Shown here in pieces: positions 1 through 11,081 of a stretch of 64,000 bases of DNA. Where the stretch lies: NCBI GenBank assembly GCA_025529335.1, contig JAMYHX010000003.1, positions 303,592 through 367,591 on the forward strand. The letters run 5' to 3'. The position numbers and the translations under genes were made by a program. Source of the stretch: Rhizopus sp. PT2906. Taxonomy: Eukaryota > Mucoromycota > Mucoromycetes > Mucorales > Rhizopodaceae. The notes under the pieces are model-generated. The model was not told where the DNA came from. It did no database searches and was given only the letters and a program-made list of their open reading frames with translations. How positions within the stretch are numbered: the stretch's first letter is position 1; each line of letters opens with the position of its first letter.

Positions 1-472
1 GGTTTAGTGGTAATACCCATGACTCCTCAGCGTCTTGCATAAATTCGTTTCCAAACTCATTAAAATCTCCGCCGTGATTATTCTCGGAAACGACTTGAAA
101 GCTCAGTAGTATAAAAAAAGTATACTTGGTTACCTGCTTCAGCAAGTTCGCGCATTTTTCGCAAATATTGTTTATAAGGACTTCAGAATGCTCAAAAATC
201 CTCTGTTTTACTTCAAGAACGCAATAAAAGGATTATCATCAAACAACTCCAACAAAAATATGTGTGCTCGGGAAACAGTTTTTTTTAGCACATTTTAAAG
301 TCTCTTCTTTTACTGTCCCAGACTCAGAGTTGAACTCATTTAGCAACGCGTAAAGTAGAATTACGATGTATACTGTTTTCGATACTGATAGGCCAAGTTG
401 ACAAATTGGACAATCTGATCCTCTTTCACATATTCCTTGCAAAGATGGTGTACTGTTTCTTTCTATCGCCAT
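1..472 (-). other. possible coding remnant at left edge
   Basis: Three open stretches lie in series on the minus strand. The first (472-239) includes a CPIC pair; the second lies near 180-137; the third (about 97-1) is rich in Asn, Glu and Asp. A GTAACC donor near 136 could join the last two. I do not recognise the protein, the first stretch ends in a stop, and the left end is cut by the window. It may be an exon-rich gene of unknown function or a repeat-family relic; the joins are guesses. Confidence 0.2.
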
Positions 473-742
473 CCGGTTCGTGTTTCGGTCTCAAAAACAG
501 TGATAAAGTATTACTATACTAGACCAAGCCGTCATCATAGGTCAAGGGAAAATGACTCTGAAAAAATCAATCAAAATAGGAAAGTGAATAAAAAATATTT
601 TCAAAATGCGGGGACGAATAGTACGAATGTCCGATCACTTGTTGCATGTGATTCACACTGTCTCCTTTCAATATTCAAGCATGTGAAGTTTTCATTTTCT
701 TTTTTCCCCCTTCTTTCATTTCTTTTTCTCTTTTTGCTTATA

Positions 743-2821
743 ATGTTGGATCATTTAATAGGGAAACCATCGACAAGCTGGAAGAGGATTCAAGTGTTGT
801 TGACATTAATTATCGGGTAAGTCTTATAAAATATGTACTGTTCATTGTACTCACATTTTATAGTTGGCACATCGTTTTGAATGGTAAAACAAGGCAATTG
901 CCAAACATAATACAAAACATAAATAAGAAATCAGGTAACCCAAGTTGATTTGTTTGTGTATACAATTTATTAATGTATAAAAAAGTGGGCGGTTCACCTT
1001 GGAGAATCGTGTTTGGTGCTTGGTTATTTCAATACTTTGTTAAAAATATCTTTTTGCTTGTTGGTTTAAATGGTGAGTACTCTACTATTTATATATCTTT
1101 ACTCATAGCTCTTTATACGTGTCATATAGCCCCTGATCCATTAGCAAGATCCGTAAGTTATATGTACTATGATTGCTTTATAATTTATCATCTACTGTTT
1201 TAGTATAGTCGTAGCTTTTATCGAGCCACTTGGATATTAACCGCTCTTGATGCTGGATTCTTTACTGCTATGCCTCTTAAACCTAAATGGGCACGTGATT
1301 TCTTTTCTATCCTCTTTTCAGTCTATTACCTCATCTTTGCCGATGCCGCTGAAGAAAAAGTCAGGAGGATTCGTGCGACTATCTCGATTGAGCAGATGCG
1401 ATGTTCTTGGGAAAAGGGCTACCAGAATATGTTTTTACGAACATTTTCTCGAATCATGTTTCAACCACGCATGAACATCCGAGATACCATCATCATCGAT
1501 AGACCCAATGATAAGCCTCCTACTGAAATATACCGATACTATGCTAGATCACCAGAGACATTCTCTGATAATGATACCATTATCTTGAATATTCCCGGTG
1601 GCGGCTTTGTAGCTATGCCACCTCCTTGTCATGAAGACCCTATCACTCATTGGGCTAAGCATACAGGCCTTCCTGTGATCAGCATCAACTATAAAAAGGC
1701 TCCAGAATACTCTTTCCCTTGGCCTATTGAAGAATGCTTTGATATCTACACTAGCATCGTGCAGACAAAGGGTAAAGTAATTGGTCTTTCCGGTAAAAAG
1801 AATATCAACATTATTATCATTGGTGACTCAGCGTAAGATAGTGAGAAAGAAAAGAAAAGAAAAAAAGGATACTAACGTTGATAAAGAGGAGGTAACATCT
1901 CTTGTGGTGTGGTCACAAAGGTGATTGAACACCAACAACTTCCAAAGCCTATAGGATTAATCTTGATCTATCCCGCACTTGACTTTGAGTTATCATGTTG
2001 GATGTCGCCCGAGCAATTATCACTTATCCGTGTCGAATCTCAAGCCAACATGTTCCGCTCAAGTTCTTTCAACAACATCTTACAAACAAAGGACCACTTG
2101 AGCCACGCGAGCCCATTGAGCGTTGTGCCCGACGTGGAGAAATCAAGTGGATGGAAAAGACTGTTTGGTATAAAGAAACGGGAGCCCATAAAGGATAAAG
2201 TCAAGACAACCTATGAGGCATGGGTCTCATCTCGTGTGGCTATGACAAGTCGAATGACATTCTTCAATGATAGATTACTTTCACCTGATATTGTTCGAGC
2301 CATGGCTATCTGTAAGGTGTCTCTGTTTATATGAAACGTACACTAACACCCTCTTATTAGTATACCTAGGACCCCATGCTCCTCCCGATTTCAGCACAGA
2401 TTATCTGCTATCACCCGTCAACACATCCGATGACATACTCGCTCATTTCCCACCTACTTATATGATGTGTGGTGAAAAAGATCCTCTGGTGGATGATACG
2501 GTCATCTTTGCTGGTCGCATTCGACAAGCTAGATTAAAGTATCGTCAGGAACATCCTTTGGATGAAGCATTCCCTCAAGGTGATAGAGTACGTGTCAAGT
2601 TTTTAGAAGGCATGAGTCATGGATTCTTGCAGATGACTGCTTTCCTACCAGAAGCCACACAGGCCATCAAGACTTTAGGAGATTGGATGATAGAGATTCA
2701 AAATAATGTACAGAGAAAACCATACAAAAAATTAGGAGATGATCATCTGGCAGAGATCAGCACTAGTGAAAAAGACTTGCTTCACCGTAGAAAACAATTA
2801 CTAGTCAACGGACTCTATTAG
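743..2821 (+). CDS. alpha/beta-hydrolase of hormone-sensitive-lipase type with N-terminal membrane region
   Basis: Exons 743-816, 864-934, 986-1072, 1109-1152, 1204-1832, 1887-2311 and 2361-2821 give 596 aa. The core matches the alpha/beta-hydrolase-3 (HSL) family: an oxyanion-hole motif of the HGGG kind appears as NIPGGGF, the nucleophile elbow is GDSAGGN and is split by intron 5, and the late part has CGEKDPLVDD (acid) and GMSHGF (histidine). This predicts carboxyl-ester hydrolysis. The first ~130 residues, spread over four small exons, are hydrophobic and aromatic and look membrane-associated, so the enzyme is probably anchored to an internal membrane or lipid droplet (inference). The start follows a long pyrimidine tract typical of these genes. 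Intron 5 has a perfect ACTAAC branch site. The stop codon lies only 12 nt from the stop of the convergent MED1 gene. Substrate unknown. Confidence 0.85.
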
Positions 2822-2833
2822 ATCTTTTCTTTA

Positions 2834-5200
2834 TTATTCGTATTTTATCGCTTTTTTAAATACAAGGCTCATATCATCTTCTTGTCTTTCTCGTTTGATA
2901 AAACTGTCTTGACCCATTCGATTGGATAACCATCGAATAAAGGCTGGGAGATTGTAGGTGGATTGAAGCTCTTTCGACATAAGATCTTGTTTAAACACAT
3001 TTGTATTCCATTTATGAATTGGTGAAGACTGTAAACGGACGATGGGTTTCGTAGGATCGTTTGCTGGAATGTCGATCGATAATGATACCATAATGAACGA
3101 TGATGCCGATGGTGGTGATAGTGTGATGTGTATCGAATAAGGCGCATCTACAGTAGCCACTTCAACTATGAGATTATCTTCCTTTTCGCTCTCTATACAC
3201 GACAGATGAGTATACGCATACACATCTAGACTTGAATTCCTTACCAGCCAAGATACCCTTTAAAGAAAAGGAAACAGTGTTGTCCATAGAATTTTTGATG
3301 ATTTGAGTAGTGTTGAATATCGATTTAAACAATATATTAAACATTTCTTGCTGTCTAAGGCACTGTGGATATTGTTATTCATCAAAGGATCACGCGTCTG
3401 TATGTCATATTTTTACCTGAATGATACTGTAAAGTTGCACTGGATGTTGAAATGGAATTCTAGTTACAATTTTTGCAGAGACTTTTGAAGAAGACATCCA
3501 TTTATAGATTTGTTTATCGTGAATATATTGTTTGGTTGGGACGATATCAGGCACAAGCATTTCTTCTAGTGACAATGTTTCGCTTGTCACTGATGTTGAT
3601 GTGGTTGATGCAACAACATGGTCTGAGATGACTGAATCCGTATTGATCATCCCTGAAAGATTCATTATTTTCTGGCATAATCCGTCAGACATTGGTATAG
3701 GAGGATCAAGTGTGGCAATGAATCTGATCTGTACTGAAGGTGTCGAGGAAAGCGGTTTAACAAATCTCAGGGGAGACATAAACTTTGGATAGTTGTTTTC
3801 GTAAACGACCTTGAATTGTTCACTGTCAATGTCTTCCTCAGTTTCATCAAATTCTAGTAAATAATTGGATCTTGTCGTAGGTAGATAATGCATCTCTTGA
3901 ATACAGTCCTCAAACGATATTAGCAATTTGGATGATTGGCTCAGTATAAGATGATACTCGTCCCGTTGTATGTATTGTTCTTTTACTTGTTCCCAGTCTA
4001 TGTCATTGTGGGATTTATCTACCCAGTAGCAAATAGAGATACCAGGATAGTTCAAATGTAAGCATGGTATACCATGTCCTTCGAGTAATATCGTCAACAA
4101 GTCAGGCTCTACTTGTCTATTCATCAAGTTAGTCACTTCTACTTTTGATAAACACAAAACCTACAGTTCATTAGAGCATATTGTCTTCAAGTCTTTTAAT
4201 AGGTTATTTATAATAGAAAAGAAATCCATAGGTTTATGCTTAACATTCAGTTGATCTAACAATGCTAAACTCTGCAGGTTTCTTTTAAACAATTCAAAAT
4301 TGCATGATTGAAGGTTCTCTTTTAGTATCCTATCTACTCTATCACCTTCTTCGGCTTGCATTGACTCTGATACAAATGTAACCTTTGTGTTATGTATCCG
4401 ACCCACATCGTCAATATCGATCTAATGAGCCCCACCGTCCTCAATGTTAGTCTATTACTCTTACTATACACAATATTTATCCTACATCAATCACAATCAA
4501 CGTTCCTCCTAGTGTAATCGTGGTTATAGGGTTTTCCGTTTCAAACATCTTGGATGAATCAACAAACGTAATCAGCCTATATTATATCAATTTCTCTTTC
4601 TTTACCATAAAGCCTGATATACTCACCCCATGGATTGCGCTATCTTTTCGAGTCGCTGTATCTCTATCTTTGACTTGCTTTCGTCCTTCTCTTTGAGTGA
4701 TTCTTCCAGGCGTTCCTTGGACTTTATTAATATATTCTTCAATCGAATCACTGTACTTTCGAGGGTTGCTTGTTCCTAAAGAATCTAGTTGAGTCTATCG
4801 CGTGTCTTTTAGTACTGATTTACTTTTAAATGAGTAAAGTGCTTGCGAAACGCGGGATCAGCTCCAGCACCCATTTTCATGACATCTCCCAAGACTTCAG
4901 TTTCGAATTGTGAGCATATGTTACGTATCGAATTGATATGTTGAGAGAATTCTTGTCTTGTTTTATCTAGATTCACTGGCCCTAGTGCATGAAGCTCTAT
5001 ATATTTTTAAGAGATCATTGTGCTCTTTTCTGAAATCTTTTTTTTTTTTTTTTTTTTTTTTTACCATTAGGCTGTTTTGTGTTAGCTGTAGCGTCTTTCT
5101 GAAGGCATGGCCATTGTTGTTGAAGGTTGCGTAATGTGTCTTGAAGTCCAACTATTGCAGAATTGATTGAATTCTTGGGTAAATCAGGTTGCTTTGACAT
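2834..5200 (-). CDS. MED1: Mediator complex subunit 1
   Basis: Eight exons (5200-5065, 4996-4824, 4775-4627, 4576-4486, 4421-4165, 4116-3417, 3350-3245, 3192-2834) give 656 aa. Mediator links transcription factors to RNA polymerase II in the nucleus; MED1 sits in the middle module. Recognition rests on the conserved block IVIDIDIDDVGR, then TKVTFVSESMQ, then RNLQSLALLDQLNVKH, followed by a beta-rich region with LDPPIPMS and a C-terminal AFIRWLSNRM. The coiled N-terminal part (exons 2-3) is weakly conserved in the family, as here. The block IVIDIDIDDVGR is restored only when intron 4485-4422 is removed, which confirms that the upstream small exons belong to this gene. Intron 1 begins GTAAAA and holds a run of more than 20 A. 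The start at 5200 is the first ATG in frame with the rest; the first 15 residues are less certain. Confidence 0.85.
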
Positions 5201-5261
5201 GTACAAAAAAAAAAGCGTAAAAGAATACCAATGCGGCAAGTGAATTTGATCAATAAAGGTG

Positions 5262-5400
5262 TCATTTTATTAAAAACGCTGCCTTTCATTCTAGCAGCAG
5301 AAGCATGGCCAATCTGCTTATTGCTTATATCAAACACTAAATAAGACGATCTCAAAACAAACTATTGGTGGATATTCCTAACAATTAGTTAATAAGCCAA
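5262..5400 (-). pseudogene. broken 3' end of a secreted aspartic protease gene
   Basis: The minus strand reads LRSSYLVFDISNKQIGHASA and then a Met-Lys tail, nearly identical to the C-terminus of the intact protease at 7749-9093 (LRSSYLVFDMGNKRVGLASA). At the point where the intact gene stops (Val-Phe-stop), this copy has lost one T and reads on. Upstream of 5355 the similarity breaks up: a GDIF-like stretch is recognisable but out of frame. Only about 45 codons remain, so this is a fragment from a former tandem or dispersed duplicate, located just upstream of MED1. Confidence 0.75.
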
Positions 5401-5918
5401 AACTCTTTACTCACCACGTATTGGCATTCCTCAATATAAAGTTAGCGTATGATACAGTTGATAAGATCCTCGGCCGACTATATGCTCCATTCTTTCAGAG
5501 ATTAATCAGCTTTAATATGGTTGCCTTCATCAAGAGTCCTCCTCGCTAGATACACGTTTCCTCTTTTTTTGGATCGAAAACGCTTGTAGCTGGTTGGATC
5601 ACTAATTCTCATATTACCGACTCATTTTTACCCTTGCGCCGAAAGTGGTTTTTTTAGCCACCTTTATCCTTTTTCTGACCTTTTCCGGGTGGATTTTTTT
5701 GCGTCTAACAGGGCATTCCTTTATTTTTAAAAAACTAATGTCGAGTTTAAATTGTTTTTATCACTTTGATTGAAAACCATAGTAACGTTGGCTAAACAAA
5801 GACAACAAATGTATTTAAAGCCTTTTGCTTTGATTAGCATAAATATTTATATATAAAAAAAATAAAAAATTAATAATGAGGGGGAGAGTAAATAGGACCC
5901 AGAGAGTGTATGTCATTG
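5401..5918. other. gene-free stretch with a dispersed 34-nt motif
   Basis: I see no coding potential. The segment includes the T-rich motif at 5647-5680 that recurs near 53030, and an AT-rich run near 5850-5880. Confidence 0.5.
5647..5680 (+). repeat. dispersed motif, copy A (possible retroelement 3' tail)
   Basis: The stretch starts GGTTTTTTTAGCCACC and runs through TTATCC to TTCTGACC. A copy at 53030-53065 matches it at about 30 of 36 positions, and a weaker one lies near 10170-10205. The 53-kb copy follows a decayed retroelement-like ORF, which suggests a shared element end (inference). Confidence 0.5.
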
Positions 5919-6860
5919 CTATTCCCATTTTTTGACAAGTAAGATTATTGGATTGACAATATCTTTTAAAGTAGCAGGCGATTCAGTGTCATATCTGTAT
6001 TTCGCCTGCTTCTCTTTGTGGTCCTTCCTGAGCTCAACAATGCTCTCCACGGATTCCTCGAGCAAGTGCTAAATGAAAAGACAATACTTTTTATATTTAT
6101 TAAGGATTCTTATTACCTTTGTCATCCAGCAAAACTTAACCAAAGCTGGTATATATTCATCTTTATCATCGTAATCAGGCTTTATAGTCAAATCTGCCTC
6201 CCTCCAAAGGTCAAATATACTTTCTTGTTGGAAACAAACGCTTCAAAGGTGTAATTTTTTTCTTATTTGCATATAAAAATAATTAGAATTCGACGAAGTA
6301 TTTAGTAAACTATAGTGAAATTCATCTGCTATGCTTTTAAGCATGGCCAACAGACCAAACATGCCCTTATGATGGTCAAAATTCAATTTGACGCTTCATG
6401 TATTACCGAAATGGCCTGAGGTTTCGAGCAGTAGTAATTCAATTTGCTTTATTCCATACAGCTTTATAAGCCCGTCTGACTTATACCAATTCTTCTCATC
6501 AATATAAAGGTTATTTGCCTTCAATTGCTGTGTCATACTCTGGAGATGCGACTGACCAGATTCGAAATCAGACTTACGATTGTTTATTGTGATACTCTTA
6601 GCAATGATATCGACATACGGCCAAACAAACAACTGATTGAATTCATCCTCATATTTATACTTATTTACATGCGAACTGTACATCTTGCACCTATGGTAAA
6701 AGTATTGTAAGATCGCGCTTGATAACTATACAACAAACATGCAACTTACGCCGCCAACAGAATCTCTTCCAAGAACTCCAGATCTTTTACTTCTTCTTCC
6801 TTTCAGTCTAATAACATTATATATAGTATCACTTCTCTTATTTTACTCTTGAACTGCTTT
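5919..6860 (-). pseudogene. decayed member of a Mucorales-expanded protein family of unknown function
   Basis: Read in minus direction, the frame gives KYEDEFNQLFVWPYVD, LLLETSGHFGN, FDHHKGMFGLLAMLK, IFDLWREADLTIKPDY and, after an intron at 6116-6069, a last exon ending in NPIILLVKKWE. This order is what I recall for a large uncharacterised Mucorales family often found near repeats (memory, not a search). Two in-frame TGA codons break it: at 6398-6396, after FGNT, and at 6245-6243, where the family has Trp before SVCF. An upstream exon (EFLEEILLA) with a GTAAGT donor is visible near 6760-6830, preceded by further stops. No frameshift is needed between 6683 and 5919, so the damage is by substitution. 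Confidence 0.6.
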
Positions 6861-7175
6861 AATTCATCCTACATTAAGGAGTTCTAAAAACATTCGAGTT
6901 GATAGCATTTAGAGAAGCACTACATGCACCGGACTTTGGACTAATTCTAGAGGCGTTACCTCTACCCACTACCTATGACGTTGTCAACAAACCTTTTCAA
7001 TGTATGGCACCACGCTAAACTTGTTCAGGATAAGAATTTATCTTGTTACAAGAAGAAAAAGAGAGAAAAAAAAAAGAAATGTGGTCATTGCTGTATTTTA
7101 ACTTGTGTTGTCAGGTGCTATCAACAAAGAATCAAGATCATCGGACAGCCTTAGATTAGGTTGAGAAAGGCAGTC

Positions 7176-7689
7176 TTAAGAGATACAAAAAGCATGTGTA
7201 TAAATATTACCATGAAGAATGGACAACAAGAGAAAGCAGCAACAAATCTCGATCTCAATAGAACCAGAGGATACGATCACAGCCATTTTTGGAGCAGGAC
7301 TTGAGGTGGAATTCTCAACCCAATCAAAATCAACAATTGTTTGTAGTTCCTGATATAATCTCAATCGGCCTCACTCCAACTCCTAATGTGATAGTGTTTT
7401 CCATTGAAAAAAATTAAATCGTTGGTGAGGTTTGAAGGTCGAGTTGATGCAACCTATCTGGTTAAGTATACACAAATAACAGCATATGATCTACTGCTAA
7501 ACTTGTTCGCAAATGCTGAGTTTTGTCAATAAAAAGAAGTAAGGTGTTAACTGGACACAAACCTGCATCTTCCATAGTAACAATTCTGGCAGCCTTGAGT
7601 TTCCTTTGACTCCTGTCAGTGTATCCTGCGACGTAGCGGTATATTAGAATCATATATCGTGACATTACTTTCCGGAAACATTGTAACAA
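7176..7689 (-). pseudogene. relic of a DIRS/Crypton-like tyrosine recombinase
   Basis: The stretch 7689-7462 reads KLKAARIVTMEDAGLCPVNT, then LLFIDKTQHLR and a DHMLLFVYT end. This parallels the segment CRVRALHVFIQRTSHIR with DHTLFLAHI of the recombinase at 46-47 kb. Further along, 7364-7230 reads NSTSSPAPK followed by VSSGSIEIE, as in the region before the catalytic HxxR of related integrases. Frames shift between the pieces and the catalytic arginines and tyrosine are not intact, so it is a non-functional fragment. Confidence 0.5.
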
Positions 7690-7748
7690 AGTCTCACTTT
7701 AAGTTAAAAAACTTTTATTTACATATAATACAAAGGAGGTTTTACTTG

Positions 7749-9093
7749 TTAAAAAACGCTACTTTTCATTCCAGCAGCAGAAGCAAGGCCAACCCGCTTA
7801 TTGCCCATATCAAACACCAAATAAGATGATCTCAAAAAAATGTCTCCAATGATTAAATTGTCATTCAAGCTACTTTCTTTGTATGTAATCCCAAAACCGC
7901 ATCTATTCTCGCTTAGGGGAACAATCAGATCCATAATATCAATTTGCCAATGAACAGGTTGGTTCGTATCTGTAGAAGCAATCATGAGCTCCAGCTTGAC
8001 TTCAGTTGTTTTTAAGTTACAATCAACCACGTACAACCCATTGGATTGACTCATTTCAGATGGGCTCCTTTGCGCTATCAGTCCAATGATCCTATCAGCC
8101 ATCTCTTTTGTCAAATACGTAAATGTAGTGCCCGTATCAAGCATAGCGTTCTTCGTTGATGACTCGGAACTGTTACCGGCTGCGGTTATGGAGGCTGTCT
8201 GGTTATTTTGTATGACTTTGATATCCTGAATTCCTACTGACCAATACGTATAGTCAAGTTTTTGTGTCTTTGGATTGATATTTTGCTGAACCGGGACATA
8301 CTTGAGTTCGCCTGTATACTTGCTCTGATTCACTGCGCCCAGTAGGACTTCACCGGCCCAGCCGGTAGCGTCCATGGAACCGAGGTAAACACCAAAAATA
8401 GGTTCTGGGATTAAATTTTGCTTTGCAAGACTGAAAATGAAAGGATCGTAGGCTAGGGCCGTATCACTATTGGCGGTAAGAGCTGGGAATCCTAGACCGA
8501 GGATGCCGCTTGACGTTATTGTGTTGTCAGTAGGTGCTATGATGTTATCTCCTACAGATGTAGCCAGACCAAATGTTTGATCACTAACAGATATATTGCC
8601 TAGTCGCATTGTATCTTTGGCATAATCTGCAGAAATGGAGCCTAGGCCATAGGTGATTGAAAATGACATGTTCAGAGGTTTGAATGTAGATGATTTATTA
8701 GAATCAAAAGCGCTTGGTTTGCATGCTTGGTTTGAACATTTAGATGAAGGAATCCATGTATCTGAACTAAAAAAAAAGAGATATGAATGCTGGTCCTTTT
8801 TTAACTACGTCAATTTCGGTGTACCTTCCGGTGTCAAAAGAGACCATAAAACTTTGAGGTGGTGTACCCACAGATATTTTTATCAAATACTCTGTTCTTT
8901 GCTCGTTATAGAGTTTAAAGCTAGTATCATTGACATATCGTTTGGTCAGTGAATGATGGTCATTCTGTCTCTTGAAGAGATCAAGTTGGATGTACTGATT
9001 GGATGAGCTTGTAGGAATGACAGCTGCTTGAGACAATATGATATGAAACAAGATCAAGAAAAAGATTGACTGTTTCCTTTTTAAGAATAACAT
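7749..9093 (-). CDS. secreted aspartic protease (rhizopuspepsin-type, A1 family)
   Basis: Two exons (9093-8825 and 8766-7749) give 428 aa. An N-terminal hydrophobic signal peptide is followed by a propeptide ending at a Lys-Arg site (SLTKR). The mature enzyme has both active-site motifs: FDTGSSDTW, which is split by the intron after FDTG, and LDTGTTFTYL. Typical pepsin features ITYG (flap) and LIIGDIFLRSSYLVFD near the C-terminus are present. Secreted acid proteinases of this family degrade extracellular protein for nutrition. The gene has its own TATA-like box and no close partner. A broken copy of its 3' end lies at 5262-5400, showing past duplication. The length matches the family. Confidence 0.93.
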
Positions 9094-9131
9094 GAATGAG
9101 AGAAGAAAAAGAAAAAAGAGAAAGTGAAGTA

Positions 9132-9140
9132 ATTATATAC
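9132..9140 (-). promoter_or_regulatory. TATA-like box of the aspartic protease gene
   Basis: The minus strand reads GTATATAAT about 40 nt in front of the start codon at 9093. Spacing to the ATG is short, so it may be the core promoter or a chance AT-rich stretch. Confidence 0.35.
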
Positions 9141-9755
9141 TAGCTTATTGTTATTACACTTTCCAAAATGAGTACCGCTTTCTGCTAATTCCGAAAATTA
9201 GAGTGGGCCTAGACACTTTAGGCTTGTTGACGAGTTCTTTCCACTTTAAAGAAAGATGGTGAAACAGAGTGCCCCTTTTCTCCAACATGGTTGCTATCAG
9301 TAGAGAACAGGCTATATGTATGTTTTACTGTGAACCCTATAATGAGCCAAACGTCATTAAGCTTTCAAAATTGATTGCTGGCATGTACAATATCGAAATC
9401 TTTGTAGTATCCATGCTACTATTCAGTGCTTAAATATAATGTCAATTATTACTGTAAGATCTGTTACACCTAAATCGAATGCGGTCAACGCAATTGAAAT
9501 AACTCAGTTTCTTCATATATAAATATAGATTATGCAATTATCTCTTTTCGTTTTACTTTATTTCGAATAAAGATACACACAATCTCATAGTACTTTCTAC
9601 TTTGTCTGATGACATATTTAATTCAAATACAATAATCTGCTACTCAGACGATCCAACAGAGCCAATACTCATCTGTCAAACACGAATCAACCAAAGCTTT
9701 ACCAAATTTAACACGTATATCAGCAGAAATGTGATTTTGTCTCGTGTGGTAGAGG

Positions 9756-10064
9756 ATGAAAAGGTGCCAAAAAACAAATCAACAACATATTATAGAATTA
9801 TTGAATACATGTTTTCTGCCTTACGATCCGGGTAATAACCAAGTCTATGAACAGAGAAATGTTACGAATGGCGACATAGTTTCAACATTATGTCAATATA
9901 TTGAAATATTCAACGACAAGAGTGTCACGTCATTCGGAAACTGGTGCTCAACAAAGAAAGTTGACTTTCTGACGTGTAAGCCCAAAAGAAAACACAATAC
10001 CAATAATCCAATGATCTCTGTCCGATCATTGTACGTTTTAAAAGAACATATTGATCCCTACTAA
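9756..10064 (+). CDS. possible small hypothetical protein
   Basis: A 102-codon frame starts with ATG and has five cysteines (CQ, TCF, LCQY, WCST, TCKP). I do not recognise it. An overlapping open frame upstream (9602-9835) lacks an ATG, so a frameshift or an unseen intron may have broken a larger gene. A TATA-like AT stretch lies near 9515-9530. It could equally be chance. Confidence 0.18.
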   Translation: MKRCQKTNQQHIIELLNTCFLPYDPGNNQVYEQRNVTNGDIVSTLCQYIEIFNDKSVTSFGNWCSTKKVDFLTCKPKRKHNTNNPMISVRSLYVLKEHIDPY

Positions 10065-11050
10065 GTACCCTCGTGGTCAAAACTTGTATTGATAAATCAA
10101 TTCCATTAGTTTCCTATAGATAGCTCTACCCATTACTTTCTATTTACATTTTTTTTATCCTTGTCCCCATAAAGGGATTTTTCTTATCCACTTCTGAACG
10201 GATTGACTTAAAGTATGACAATGCGGTAGGACGTGGCGTCTTTAATTAAATTTCGGCAGACTGGGAACTGAAAAGGATAATAAAAGTGGTACAAATATAG
10301 TAACTAGTTCATTAAAATGATAAAAGAGTACAATGTAGAATGAAAAGCACCAGTAAATATAAACAAGTGTATACTAATATCATCGTATTGCTGGCACGCT
10401 TCAACTTTTAATAAGATTTCTTTATGATGATTATGTTAGAGTGAGTTTACTGTAAGTTGAATCAAGCTTTCAGTATAAGCACGCACTTTACTTTTAACAG
10501 GCGATGGCTCTGGCATTCCTTCTATTGGTTCTGGCGCTTGGGCATAACTACATTTTCTACACTTTCAGCATATTAATCATACATTCGAACAGAAATATTG
10601 ATATTTTATAGATTTATATATACAATAAGCAACGTCTTCATTTACACTGACTTGATATTAAGAAAAGCGTCTACAGTTATATGAAAAATAGTGAATTTTT
10701 GCTTATGCAAGACGCTCAACCTTGCTAGTCCCTTTCTTAATAAAGTATAACCGTGAACAATAGACGGAATGAGAGATTATTTGGTTTAAGTAAACCTTGG
10801 AGGTAATCTCAAAGTAGCATTATATGTGCATGTAAAAAAAAAATGTTAGAAGAGATGCACTGTTTTATAATGCAAATACTTTTGCTTAGTATCATCTTTA
10901 GGCAAGAAGAAAAAGCCTTTTCGAAAAAGTGCTAATGAACATGAGCTTACGCGAACTCTGCTGGACGAAACAAAGGATGCTGTTAAATGATATACCTTAT
11001 TCAGAAATTATTCGCACACTGATAGAAAAATGATAATTCAGATAACAAAT

Positions 11051-11081
11051 CTTAGGGCTAGCTGGGGAATAACTGGTCTTA
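11051..11081 (+). repeat. 31-nt dispersed repeat, copy 1
   Basis: The stretch starting CTTAGGGCTAGCTGG is repeated with two mismatches at 27955-27985, 17 kb away. It contains an internal inverted CTAG...CTAG arrangement. It may be the end of a short inverted-repeat element. Confidence 0.5.

Noticed and set aside
4421..5200. A separate small coiled-coil gene upstream of MED1
   Set aside because: Splicing 4485-4422 joins it in frame into the conserved MED1 block IVIDIDIDDVGR.
5919..6683. TGA codons read as selenocysteine or a recoded UGA
   Set aside because: Many intact genes here use TGA-free frames and normal stops; positions correspond to Trp or Arg, not Cys, and the host family is repeat-associated.
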